From JANQPA01 sp964628385 (lineage in GTDB: Bacteria > Bacteroidota > Bacteroidia > Chitinophagales > Saprospiraceae): a DNA stretch of 23,568 bases. The translations under genes and the position numbers were made by a program. The DNA is taken from contig CAZVOD010000078.1 of NCBI GenBank assembly GCA_964628385.1, forward strand, positions 1 through 23,568, given 5' to 3'. Of this stretch, positions 7,168-14,755 are shown one piece after another (within the stretch, counting starts at the first letter, position 1; every line of letters starts with the position of its first letter). The notes beneath the pieces are model-generated. The model had not been told where the DNA came from and did not search any database. It saw nothing but the letters and a program-made list of their open reading frames with translations.

Positions 7168-7956
7168 CTATTCTTTGTTTTCCATGTTATTAACAATCAG
7201 TTCTGCCAAATCATAGACCATCACCTTATCCGACTGTTCTTTGCCGGTCACTCCATCTGTCATCATAGTGAGGCAAAACGGACAGTTGGCGGCAATAATT
7301 TCTGCGCCGGTATCCAGTGCTTCCTCTACCCTTTCCATATTGATTCTCTTATTTCCCGGTTCGTCTTCTTTGAACATTTGTGCACCGCCAGCTCCACAGC
7401 AGAGTCCTTTACTTTTGCAGCGACGCATTTCTACAAGCTCATTATCTAGAGTTTCCAGGACTTTACGAGGTGCCTCATAAATACCATTGGCCCGACCCAA
7501 ATAACAGGAATCGTGATAAGTAATACGCTTTCCTTTAAAAGAACCTCCTTCTTTCATCTTAATACGCCCTTCATCTATCAATTGTTGAAGCAACTGCGTA
7601 TGGTGGATGACCTCGTAGTTGCCGCCCAGTGCAGGGTATTCGTTTTTTAGCGTATTAAAACAATGCGGACAGGTAGTCACCATTTTCTTTACACCATAAC
7701 CATTCAACACCTCTATATTTTGCAGGGCTGACATTTGAAAAATAAATTCATTACCGGCACGTCTGGCAGGATCGCCCGTACAGGCTTCTTCATTTCCTAA
7801 AATAGCATAATCAACCCCCACTTCATTTAGTATCTTACAAAAAGCAACAGTCACTTTCTGTGCTCTGGCATCAAAGCTACCTGCACAGCCCACCCAGAAT
7901 AAAATTTCCGGCTGGCGACCTTCTGCCGCTAATTCAGCCATTGTTGGTACTTTCAT
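7168..7956 (-). CDS. CCG-domain iron-sulfur protein (HdrB / GlpC-like cysteine-rich domains)
   Basis: The protein has 262 residues with two tandem cysteine-rich domains of the type found in heterodisulfide reductase subunit B, GlpC and LutA. Domain 1 has GCAGSFD (Cys24), ACTGDP (Cys59) and CPHC (Cys96, Cys99); its usual CC pair is reduced to one Cys. Domain 2 has DSCYLGR (Cys151), the canonical CCGAGG (Cys186-187) and CPFC (Cys225, Cys228). Such domains bind a non-cubane or 4Fe-4S cluster and relay electrons or act on thiols. No signal peptide or helix is present, so it is cytosolic. It follows the membrane ferredoxin-like gene by 56 bp, and the two together resemble a split HdrD/GlpC-type membrane oxidoreductase. 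The electron donor is unknown. Confidence 0.88.
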   Translation of the reverse strand: MKVPTMAELAAEGRQPEILFWVGCAGSFDARAQKVTVAFCKILNEVGVDYAILGNEEACTGDPARRAGNEFIFQMSALQNIEVLNGYGVKKMVTTCPHCFNTLKNEYPALGGNYEVIHHTQLLQQLIDEGRIKMKEGGSFKGKRITYHDSCYLGRANGIYEAPRKVLETLDNELVEMRRCKSKGLCCGAGGAQMFKEDEPGNKRINMERVEEALDTGAEIIAANCPFCLTMMTDGVTGKEQSDKVMVYDLAELIVNNMENKE

Positions 7957-8012
7957 AGTTTTATTTTTATTGGGCTCCTAAATCTGATCATATCTTCGTC
8001 TATCTGCTAGAC

Positions 8013-9362
8013 TTAAGAATTAGCCAAGTCTTTTGCCCATTGATCCCGATCTACAGGCATGGACCATACAGCGCCACTATTTTCTATAGAATTAAACATA
8101 GGCAACCAGTCTGAAGGCCCTTCAGACATAGTTAAAATCTCATATCTTCTTAGTTTCAAAATTGGATCTAGCGGATTGATAAGCACCGGGCAAGCTTCTA
8201 CACAGGCATTACAAGTAGTACAAGCGTGTATTTCTTCCCTGGAAATATAATCAAACAGACTTTTTCCATCATCAAAATTATCTTTGGTCAGGGCTTTGGC
8301 ATCTGCCCTGAGGTCTTCCTGAATATACTCCATATTGCCGGAATCCAGCTTAAGACCTACCTCTGTGGCTCTGTCACGAATATCCATTAATATTTTGCGA
8401 GGTGACAATTTTTTACCGGTTATATTGGCGGGGCATACCGAAGTACAGCGTCCACACTCCGTGCAGGAATACGCATCCATTATATTTTTCCAGCTCAGTC
8501 CGGTAATGTCTTTGGCGCCGAATTCCGGTAATTCTGCATCCATGTCCATTTCTTCTGCTCCATTTTCTGTAAGTCCCATCATGGATTTCACCTCGTTCAT
8601 AATTTCTGGCATGTTCTCCATTTCTCCTCTGGAATTCAACCTAGCATAATAAGTGTTGGGAAATGCAAACAAAATGTGCAAGTGCTTTGAATACGGTAAA
8701 TAATTAAGAAAAGTAAAAACCACCAAAATGTGCCCCCACCAGCCAATTCTCTCCATCAGGTGCAGGGTTTGCTCACTGGTACCAGCCCACAGTGGAGATA
8801 AAAACTGACTTACTGCAAAACCGTATTCATTATTATGAGTAGCCATATCGGCACTGTTCATCAAAAAGATAAAAGTAATCAGCAGAACTTCCAGATAGAG
8901 TATGATATTGGCATCCAGCTTTGGCCACCCTTTCATTTCCGGCTTTTTAAACCTATCGATGCTCATGGCATTTCTTCGGATCAAAAAGATAACTGTAGCT
9001 ACCAAGGCCAGTACAGATAAAATCTCTATGAAACTGATTACAAAGGTGTAGAATCCACCCAATAGAGGCCAGAAAAAGCGATGTTGCCCCGATACGCCAT
9101 CTACAAATATTTCCAATAACTCAACCTGAGTAATAACGAAAGCTGCATAAATAAAAAAGTGAAATACAGCGGGAATCCAGCGCTTGAACATTCTCGATTG
9201 TCCAAAAGCTACTAGCAGGACATTTTTCCAGCGTTGGCCTGTATCTCCGGCAATCTCCTCATTTTGCCCCAGCATGACATTGCGACGCAATTTTAAAAAC
9301 TGCCTGGTGGCAAATCCTAGCGATATAGCGCTTATGGCTATAAAAATAACCGTTTGTATCAT
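8013..9362 (-). CDS. Membrane-bound dicluster ferredoxin protein (HdrE/HdrC-like fusion)
   Basis: The protein has 449 residues in two parts. The N-terminal half has five hydrophobic segments (about 2-18, 64-85, 100-128, 153-170, 207-223) with histidines suited to heme b ligation, for example His68, His211, His227 and His229. This resembles a nitrate-reductase-gamma or HdrE-type cytochrome. The C-terminal half carries two 4Fe-4S sites: Cys300, 303, 306 and 310, each followed by the usual CP, and Cys381, 384, 387 and 391. The likely role is to move electrons between the quinone pool and the adjacent CCG protein. It is first in a minus-strand unit of four genes, and a perfect 18-bp palindrome lies 12 bp upstream of the ATG. 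Heme content is inferred. Confidence 0.87.
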   Translation of the reverse strand: MIQTVIFIAISAISLGFATRQFLKLRRNVMLGQNEEIAGDTGQRWKNVLLVAFGQSRMFKRWIPAVFHFFIYAAFVITQVELLEIFVDGVSGQHRFFWPLLGGFYTFVISFIEILSVLALVATVIFLIRRNAMSIDRFKKPEMKGWPKLDANIILYLEVLLITFIFLMNSADMATHNNEYGFAVSQFLSPLWAGTSEQTLHLMERIGWWGHILVVFTFLNYLPYSKHLHILFAFPNTYYARLNSRGEMENMPEIMNEVKSMMGLTENGAEEMDMDAELPEFGAKDITGLSWKNIMDAYSCTECGRCTSVCPANITGKKLSPRKILMDIRDRATEVGLKLDSGNMEYIQEDLRADAKALTKDNFDDGKSLFDYISREEIHACTTCNACVEACPVLINPLDPILKLRRYEILTMSEGPSDWLPMFNSIENSGAVWSMPVDRDQWAKDLANS

Positions 9363-9373
9363 AAATCAAATAT

Positions 9374-9391
9374 TTAGCGAATATTCGCTAA
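9374..9391. promoter_or_regulatory. 18-bp perfect palindrome, candidate operator of the iron-sulfur operon
   Basis: The sequence TTAGCGAATATTCGCTAA reads identically on both strands. It begins 12 bases upstream of the start codon of the membrane iron-sulfur gene. An imperfect -7-like box (AATATTTG on the minus strand, 9367-9374) and a TTG (minus strand, 9397-9399) flank it. Its position, length and GC-containing core fit a dimeric repressor site such as a TetR-type operator. The regulator is not in the window. Confidence 0.55.
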
Positions 9392-9488
9392 TTTAACAAT
9401 ATTAAGGTATTTTTTGGTTCAGATTAATGTAGAAAGATCAAAACTTCTGAAATTACTTTTATTTTGTTGACATTAGCAACTTCAAAAC

Positions 9489-9506
9489 CCTATTTTATAA
9501 AATAGG
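9489..9506. repeat. Second 18-bp perfect palindrome, upstream of the phosphoribosyltransferase
   Basis: CCTATTTTATAAAATAGG is a perfect 18-bp palindrome ending 47 bases before the start codon at 9554. It could be an operator or, in RNA, a weak hairpin. Its AT-rich core makes it less distinctive than the palindrome at 9374. Confidence 0.4.
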
Positions 9507-9553
9507 CTCGTTAGGAAGATATAAAAATTAAAGAATTATAACTTGACAGACAA

Positions 9554-10051
9554 ATGATGCAAGTACTAAACCAGAAACAGATTTTACAAAAAATAAAAAG
9601 GCTGGCTTACGAAATTTTAGAAAGCAACTACGAAGCTCCTGAGTTGGTGCTAATTGGCGTCAATAATAACGGCGCTACCTTTTCTGATATGCTCACCAGG
9701 GAGTTGGAGCACATCAGTGACATTACCATTGTTCAGGCTCACATCAGGCTTAACCCCGCTGATCCGCTGAGTGAGGATATTACCCTCAATACACCGATAC
9801 AAAACCTGAATGGTAAAATCGTTATAGTGGTGGATGATGTAGCTAATACTGGCCGTACGGTTTTTTATGCCTGCAAACCATTATTTAATGCGCTCCCCAA
9901 AAAGATAGAAGTAGCTGTACTGGTTGACCGGAAACATAAATCCTTTCCCATCAATGTGGATTATGTTGGCCTTTCTTTAGCTACTACGCTTGAGGAAAAT
10001 ATTGACGTCAGAATCAGAAATGTTGAGGAAATGGCAATATATCTGGTGTAG
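9554..10051 (+). CDS. PyrR-like phosphoribosyltransferase
   Basis: This is a 165-residue type I PRTase. The PRPP-binding loop VIVVDDVANTGRT is at residues 90-102, with the two acidic residues and the TGRT phosphate loop intact. The C-terminal VLVDRKHKSFPINVDYVGLSL segment (about 122-142) matches the PyrR/uracil-PRTase layout, where a VDRGHRELPI-type stretch precedes an ADYVG strand. PyrR proteins can be uracil phosphoribosyltransferases and, in Gram-positives, RNA-binding attenuators of pyr operons. No pyr gene lies nearby, so a salvage role is as likely as regulation. It converges on the patatin gene with a 7-bp gap. Confidence 0.8.
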   Translation: MMQVLNQKQILQKIKRLAYEILESNYEAPELVLIGVNNNGATFSDMLTRELEHISDITIVQAHIRLNPADPLSEDITLNTPIQNLNGKIVIVVDDVANTGRTVFYACKPLFNALPKKIEVAVLVDRKHKSFPINVDYVGLSLATTLEENIDVRIRNVEEMAIYLV

Positions 10052-10058
10052 TTACACA

Positions 10059-10865
10059 TCAGATGACCATTTTTTCTGCCAGGATTTCTTTCAGGGCCGG
10101 AATAGCTTGTAAACCGGCTTCATAACCAATATCATAGAGTTCTTGGTATTTATTAAATTGGAAAATGTGATATTTATGCACCTTTGTGGGCGAAATCAGC
10201 ACATTGCATTTTTCTATAGCTGAATTCGAATTTCCCAGCACTGCCAGCTCAAAGCAGCGAGTAGCCACACTAAATACAGTAGAAAATTGCTTATCCGGCA
10301 ACCCTATTTCGGGCATAGCATTTACGCCAATTACAACATCACTGGCTTTAAGAAAACCCCTTGACGCCGGTAGGTTTTCCATCAAGCCCCCATCCACATA
10401 ATGATGCCCATCAATTTCAACGGGCTTAAATACCAGAGGAATAGACGACGAAGCAGTTACTACGTCAAATAATGGTCCTGAAGATCGAAACTCAGTCTGC
10501 CCTGTATTTAAATTAGTCAGGGCGATAAAAAGTTTTTTATGCAGCTTTTCAAAGCTATCTTCCTCAATGTACCGAGCCAACTGATCCTTCAGATAGGTCA
10601 ACTTGGTAAAACCTTTATCTGGAATAGTAAAGGTGAAAAGGCGAAAAATATTGGCTTGCTTAAAAAGACCAAGCATTTCCTCAGGCCCGTATCCGGCAGC
10701 ATACAAGGCTCCAACAATGGCTCCAACACTGGTCCCGGCTAGTATATTGCACTGAATATCATGCTCTTCCAATGCTTTTATTACCCCTATGTGCGCAATG
10801 CCTCTTGCCCCTCCTCCTGATAGAGCCAGCCCAATGTTAATTGATTTTCGTTTGTTTGTTTCCAT
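10059..10865 (-). CDS. Patatin-like phospholipase family protein
   Basis: The protein is 268 residues from the ATG at 10865. The frame can be extended to a TTG at 10922, but that would add a poorly conserved hydrophobic tail and is less likely. The oxyanion-hole loop SGGGARGIAHIG is at residues 16-27. The nucleophile elbow GTSVG at 44-48 has Ser46, and DGGLMENLP begins at Asp158, giving the Ser-Asp dyad of patatins. Such enzymes hydrolyse acyl esters of phospholipids or lysophospholipids. No signal peptide, POTRA or barrel domain follows, so it resembles the short cytosolic RssA/YchK-type rather than the outer-membrane PlpD type. It faces the PyrR-like gene tail to tail. Confidence 0.9.
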   Translation of the reverse strand: METNKRKSINIGLALSGGGARGIAHIGVIKALEEHDIQCNILAGTSVGAIVGALYAAGYGPEEMLGLFKQANIFRLFTFTIPDKGFTKLTYLKDQLARYIEEDSFEKLHKKLFIALTNLNTGQTEFRSSGPLFDVVTASSSIPLVFKPVEIDGHHYVDGGLMENLPASRGFLKASDVVIGVNAMPEIGLPDKQFSTVFSVATRCFELAVLGNSNSAIEKCNVLISPTKVHKYHIFQFNKYQELYDIGYEAGLQAIPALKEILAEKMVI

Positions 10866-10982
10866 AGAATAAAAATAAAAGACAAAAACACTGTATTCAG
10901 AATTGTGTTGACTAAAATTCAATATAACAATTCATTTACATAGTTCTGAGACTTTTCAAGAAACAAAATTTTTCAGACTTCT

Positions 10983-10990
10983 TATTTTTG
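10983..10990 (+). promoter_or_regulatory. Candidate -7 box in the receptor upstream region
   Basis: TATTTTTG matches TAnnTTTG exactly. It is 27 bases before the ATG of a small reading frame and about 265 bases before the receptor start. It could serve either the small frame or a long receptor leader. No clear -33 TTG is visible. Confidence 0.4.
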
Positions 10991-11016
10991 CTAACTGAAT
11001 AATAACTACATATTAA

Positions 11017-11121
11017 ATGAAAGTAATAATTCAAAAAACAATGATCAAAATATTTTCAAGCGGTTCCATATTTACACCAATTTTTATACTGCTGCCTTGG
11101 CTAATTTACTTCAATTTATAA
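11017..11121 (+). CDS. Possible 34-residue small membrane peptide
   Basis: The frame starts at an ATG 27 bases after a TAnnTTTG box and ends at TAA. The first half is polar and basic (KVIIQKTMIK), and the second half is a hydrophobic segment of about 15 residues (SIFTPIFILLPWLIY), a membrane-peptide layout. The AT-rich context makes chance frames common, and I recognise no family. It lies 132 bp upstream of the receptor on the same strand. Confidence 0.22.
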   Translation: MKVIIQKTMIKIFSSGSIFTPIFILLPWLIYFNL

Positions 11122-11253
11122 TTTTATAAATACGTACCCCACTGGTTTCAAACAGAAAAACTTAACTTTTCATTAATCTATATTTAACATGGTAATTTTA
11201 CTTTTACCGTGTAAATTATTTTTCAATTTGCTATTTATCAAATTTACTAGTTT

Positions 11254-14200
11254 ATGAAATTCACAAATGTATTGCGTTGTTTAGCAACATTGATCTTGGC
11301 TTTTGCTTTCAATGGTGCTTTCGCTCAGGGTGTAACTACCGCGAGCATAGACGGTACAATAAGAGACGCCAATAGCGAGGCTCTTATCGGAGCAAACATT
11401 GTAGCTGTACACCAGCCTACAGGTACTACTTATGGTAATGCTACCAACCTTAACGGGATTTTTCGTATTCCCTACATGAAAATTGGTGGCCCTTACACTA
11501 TTACTATTACTTACACAGGCTATGAAGAATTTAAGCGTGAAAACGTTTATTTGGACTTAGGTCAAACATTCAAGCTGAATGTAAAGTTAAAGGAAACTGC
11601 ACTAGAACTGGAAGGTATAACCGTTACAGCTTCTAAGAATGCAATCATCGATGGTGAGCGTGATGGTCAGTCTACAGTAGTTGATGAAGAATTGATCAAC
11701 ACCGTACCTACTCTTTCTCGTTCTATTGCTGACTTTGCTCGTTTCAACCCACTAGCAAGTGTATCAGAAGACACTGATGGTTTTGCCTTTTCTATCGCTG
11801 GTCAGAACCAACGTTACAACTCTATCTACTTTGATGGTACAGTAGCTAACGATGCCTTTGGTTTGGCAGACGCTGGTACAGACGGTGGTCAGACAGGTAT
11901 CTCTCCAATTTCATTGGATGCGATTGAAACATTCACTATTGCAGCAGCACCATTCGACATCCGTCAATCTGGTTTTGCGGGTGGTACAGTAAACGCCGTA
12001 ACGCGTTCGGGTACCAACGATTTTGAAGGTTCTGCTTACTACCTTTTCAGAAATGAAAGCCTTGCTGGTAAGGAAATCATCTCTGAAACAGAAGTAGGAG
12101 ATGAATTAACGCCATTTACTGCCAAAACTTACGGTGTACGTTTGGGTGGACCCATCGTGAAGAATAAGTTGTTCTTCTTTGTAAATGCGGAAATCCAGGA
12201 TGATGAAACACCTCAGCCATTTGATTTCAGTACTTACCGTGGTGATTCTGACATAGATAAAGTAAACGAAGTAATCAATACATTCCAAAATGTATATGGT
12301 TACGATGTAGGAGCATTTGACAACAATACTGCCAGGCTAGAAGGTTTGAAGTTGTTGGGTAAAATTGACTGGACAATCAGTGATAAGCACTCTTTGTCAC
12401 TTCGTCACTCTTACACTGAAGCTGAAAACCTTGAAGCTCGTAGTTCAGATAATAATGACCTTCAGTTCATCAACGGTTCTGAGTTCTTTGTTTCTAAGAC
12501 TAACTCTACTGTTTTGGAACTTAATTCTGTTTTCACAAATAATACTACTAACCGTTTGAACATTGGTTGGAAAACAGTAAGAGATGACCGTGACGTATTT
12601 GGTCCTGCTTTCCCACAGATTGATTTGGATGATTTGTCAAGTGGAGCTGATTATACTATTGGTGGTGAGCGTTTCTCTTCTGCTAACCTCCTGGATCAGG
12701 ATGTATTAACGATCACTAACGACTTCTCTATCTATAAGGGTCGTCACAATGCGTTGATCGGTGTAAACTTTGAATACTTCAATGCAGGTAACTTATTTAT
12801 TCGTGAGAACTACGGTTACTACAGATGGTTCAATAGAGATGGCGTTTCAGGTGTTGACCGCTTCTTAGCTGGTGAGCCTGCTTCACAGTTCTCTCGTTCT
12901 TTCTCTCAGGTAGACAATGTAACTGGTGATGATTCAGAGGCTATTGCGGCATTTGAACAAATGCTACTAGGATTCTATCTTCAGGATGAATATCAGGTAA
13001 GTGATAACTTTAAGCTTACTGGTGGGCTTCGTTTTGACTTGCCGATCTGGCCTACAGATGTACCATTGAACGCACCTTTCAACAACGAAACAATTCCACA
13101 GCTAGAGGCTGCTGGCTATGACTTGAAAGGCGCAAGAACCGGAACATTTATCGGCTCTCAGGTATTGTTCTCTCCTCGTTTGAGCTTTAACTGGGATGTA
13201 ACTGGTAACCAGGAAACACAAGTACGCGGTGGATTGGGTATCTTTACATCTCGCCTACCATTGGTATGGCCAGGTGGTGCTTACAACAACTACGGTTTTA
13301 ACGTAGGAGGTGTATTTGCAAGAAACGTACCTTTTGTTGCTGATCCATTCAACCAGCCAGTAGGATTTGATGATAACGGAAACCCAATTACTCAGGTAGA
13401 TGTAAACAATCCAAATCCTTCCGGGCAGATTGACTTGTTTGCTGAAGACTTCAAATTGCCACAGGTATTCAAGTTGAACCTGGCCGTAGACCAGAAGCTA
13501 CCATGGGGCTTGATCGGTACACTAGAAGGTATTTACACCAAGAATGTACAGGCAGTACGTTACGAAAGTATCAACCTGGTACCACCAACTCGTAGCCTCG
13601 AAGGAGCAGGTCCTGATACTCGCCCGATCTTCAACGGTGACTTGATCGATCCTACTTATGCTTTCGGTACTTACCTTGCTTCTAATACAGATAAGGGATA
13701 TGCATACAACTTTGCAGCCACTTTGACCAAGCCGTTTACAAACGGATTTACAGCATCTTTATCTTACTCATTTGGAGATTCTTACTCTATCTACGATGGT
13801 ACTTCTTCTCAGAACTCTTCTCAGCAGAGAGGTTACCATGCACCGCTAGAAATCGGTGGCTTTAACGGTTCCAGAAATGGTGAGTTAAATAGCGGTGAGT
13901 ATGTACTGGGGGATCCTCAGCGTTCTACTTTCGCTCAGGGACACCGTATCTTTGGTTATGTATCTTATGCCAAGGAGTACGCCAAGTACTTCAGATCTAG
14001 CTTGTCTATCAACTTCAATGCTGAAACAAGAGGATTCATCAGCTATGTAGTTGGAGCAGATGTTGAGCAATTGACAAACGATAGAGGTTTTGATTTCAGA
14101 GAATTATTCTACGTACCAAATGCATTAAATGAAATTCCATTGGTAGAAACAGAAGTAGATGGACAAACATTTACTCCTGAACAGCAGTGGGCTATTCTGG

Positions 14201-14637
14201 ATGCTTACATTGATGAAAGCGCTCACCTAAGCGATAGAAGAGGAAACTACGCACAGCGTAATGGTGAATACGGTCCATTTAACTTCACAATGGACCTTCG
14301 TTTCAACCAGGATTTCTTTATTACTTTGCCAAATGGTCAGCGCAATACATTGACATTTACGTTTGATGTATTCAACTTCACTAACCTAATCAACAGTGAT
14401 TGGGGTCATATCAGAGTACCAATTAGCAGCAACTATGGTATCGTTAACATGGAAAATACACTTGAGCCAGAAAACGATGGTAGTTTCACAAATGTACCTC
14501 AGTACACAGTGGATGATGCCTTGTTGAGAGGTGAAGATCCAAGAGATCCAGGTGATGCATTTGACAACTCTGGTCTACGTTCTTCTATCTGGCAGGCACA
14601 GATTGGATTGCGTTATACATTTGGAGGAAGAAGATAA
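11254..14637 (+). CDS. Oar-like TonB-dependent outer-membrane receptor with carboxypeptidase-regulatory domain
   Basis: The protein has 1127 residues. A signal peptide (residues 1-25, ending AFAQ) is followed by a carboxypeptidase-regulatory-like domain at about 28-115 (IDGTIRDANSEALIGANI, then GIFRIPYMKIG). The plug domain is at about 125-250 (IAGQNQRYNSIYFDG, GGTVNAVTRSG). A long beta-barrel runs to the C-terminal strand GLRYTFGGRR. This matches the Oar family of large TonB-dependent transporters, which import ligands across the outer membrane using ExbBD-TonB energy or contribute to adhesion and secretion. No SusD partner is adjacent, so a glycan system is not supported. Codon choice is strongly biased (CGT for Arg, few rare codons), unlike its neighbours, suggesting very high expression. 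A strong terminator follows. Confidence 0.93.
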   Translation: MKFTNVLRCLATLILAFAFNGAFAQGVTTASIDGTIRDANSEALIGANIVAVHQPTGTTYGNATNLNGIFRIPYMKIGGPYTITITYTGYEEFKRENVYLDLGQTFKLNVKLKETALELEGITVTASKNAIIDGERDGQSTVVDEELINTVPTLSRSIADFARFNPLASVSEDTDGFAFSIAGQNQRYNSIYFDGTVANDAFGLADAGTDGGQTGISPISLDAIETFTIAAAPFDIRQSGFAGGTVNAVTRSGTNDFEGSAYYLFRNESLAGKEIISETEVGDELTPFTAKTYGVRLGGPIVKNKLFFFVNAEIQDDETPQPFDFSTYRGDSDIDKVNEVINTFQNVYGYDVGAFDNNTARLEGLKLLGKIDWTISDKHSLSLRHSYTEAENLEARSSDNNDLQFINGSEFFVSKTNSTVLELNSVFTNNTTNRLNIGWKTVRDDRDVFGPAFPQIDLDDLSSGADYTIGGERFSSANLLDQDVLTITNDFSIYKGRHNALIGVNFEYFNAGNLFIRENYGYYRWFNRDGVSGVDRFLAGEPASQFSRSFSQVDNVTGDDSEAIAAFEQMLLGFYLQDEYQVSDNFKLTGGLRFDLPIWPTDVPLNAPFNNETIPQLEAAGYDLKGARTGTFIGSQVLFSPRLSFNWDVTGNQETQVRGGLGIFTSRLPLVWPGGAYNNYGFNVGGVFARNVPFVADPFNQPVGFDDNGNPITQVDVNNPNPSGQIDLFAEDFKLPQVFKLNLAVDQKLPWGLIGTLEGIYTKNVQAVRYESINLVPPTRSLEGAGPDTRPIFNGDLIDPTYAFGTYLASNTDKGYAYNFAATLTKPFTNGFTASLSYSFGDSYSIYDGTSSQNSSQQRGYHAPLEIGGFNGSRNGELNSGEYVLGDPQRSTFAQGHRIFGYVSYAKEYAKYFRSSLSINFNAETRGFISYVVGADVEQLTNDRGFDFRELFYVPNALNEIPLVETEVDGQTFTPEQQWAILDAYIDESAHLSDRRGNYAQRNGEYGPFNFTMDLRFNQDFFITLPNGQRNTLTFTFDVFNFTNLINSDWGHIRVPISSNYGIVNMENTLEPENDGSFTNVPQYTVDDALLRGEDPRDPGDAFDNSGLRSSIWQAQIGLRYTFGGRR

Positions 14638-14685
14638 TAGAAAGTATTCAAACATACTTTTGAAGAATCTACTCTAAGATAAAAT

Positions 14686-14721
14686 AATGGGGTTGGCATT
14701 TTGCCGGCCCCATTGTTTTTT
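14686..14721 (+). terminator. Rho-independent terminator of the TonB-dependent receptor gene
   Basis: The left arm AATGGGGTTGGC (14686-14697) pairs with GCCGGCCCCATT (14703-14714) through 12 pairs, two of them G-U, around a 5-base loop ATTTT. It is followed by G and six T residues (14716-14721). This is a textbook terminator 49 bases past the receptor stop codon. It separates the receptor from the following phosphodiesterase gene. Confidence 0.9.
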
Positions 14722-14755
14722 GGTTGTATTATAAATCAGAAACAAACCAAAAGAA

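Larger units (their letters stand above)
10866..11253. other. 388-bp intergenic region before the TonB-dependent receptor
   Basis: This AT-rich gap separates the divergent patatin and receptor genes. It contains a TAnnTTTG box (10983-10990), a 34-codon reading frame (11017-11121), an 8-bp-arm inverted repeat (ATTTATAA / TTATAAAT, 11114-11131) and a TACTTTTA sequence about 60 bases before the receptor ATG that resembles a -7 box. Nothing longer is coding. It may be a long regulated leader for the highly expressed receptor gene. Confidence 0.5.

Noticed and set aside
10866..10922. Longer patatin start at TTG 10922
   Set aside because: The extra 19 residues are not needed by the fold, and the ATG at 10865 places the oxyanion loop at the usual distance.
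11114..11131. ATTTATAA / TTATAAAT inverted repeat as a metal-regulator operator
   Set aside because: The arms are entirely A and T in AT-rich DNA and overlap the end of the small frame; chance is likely.
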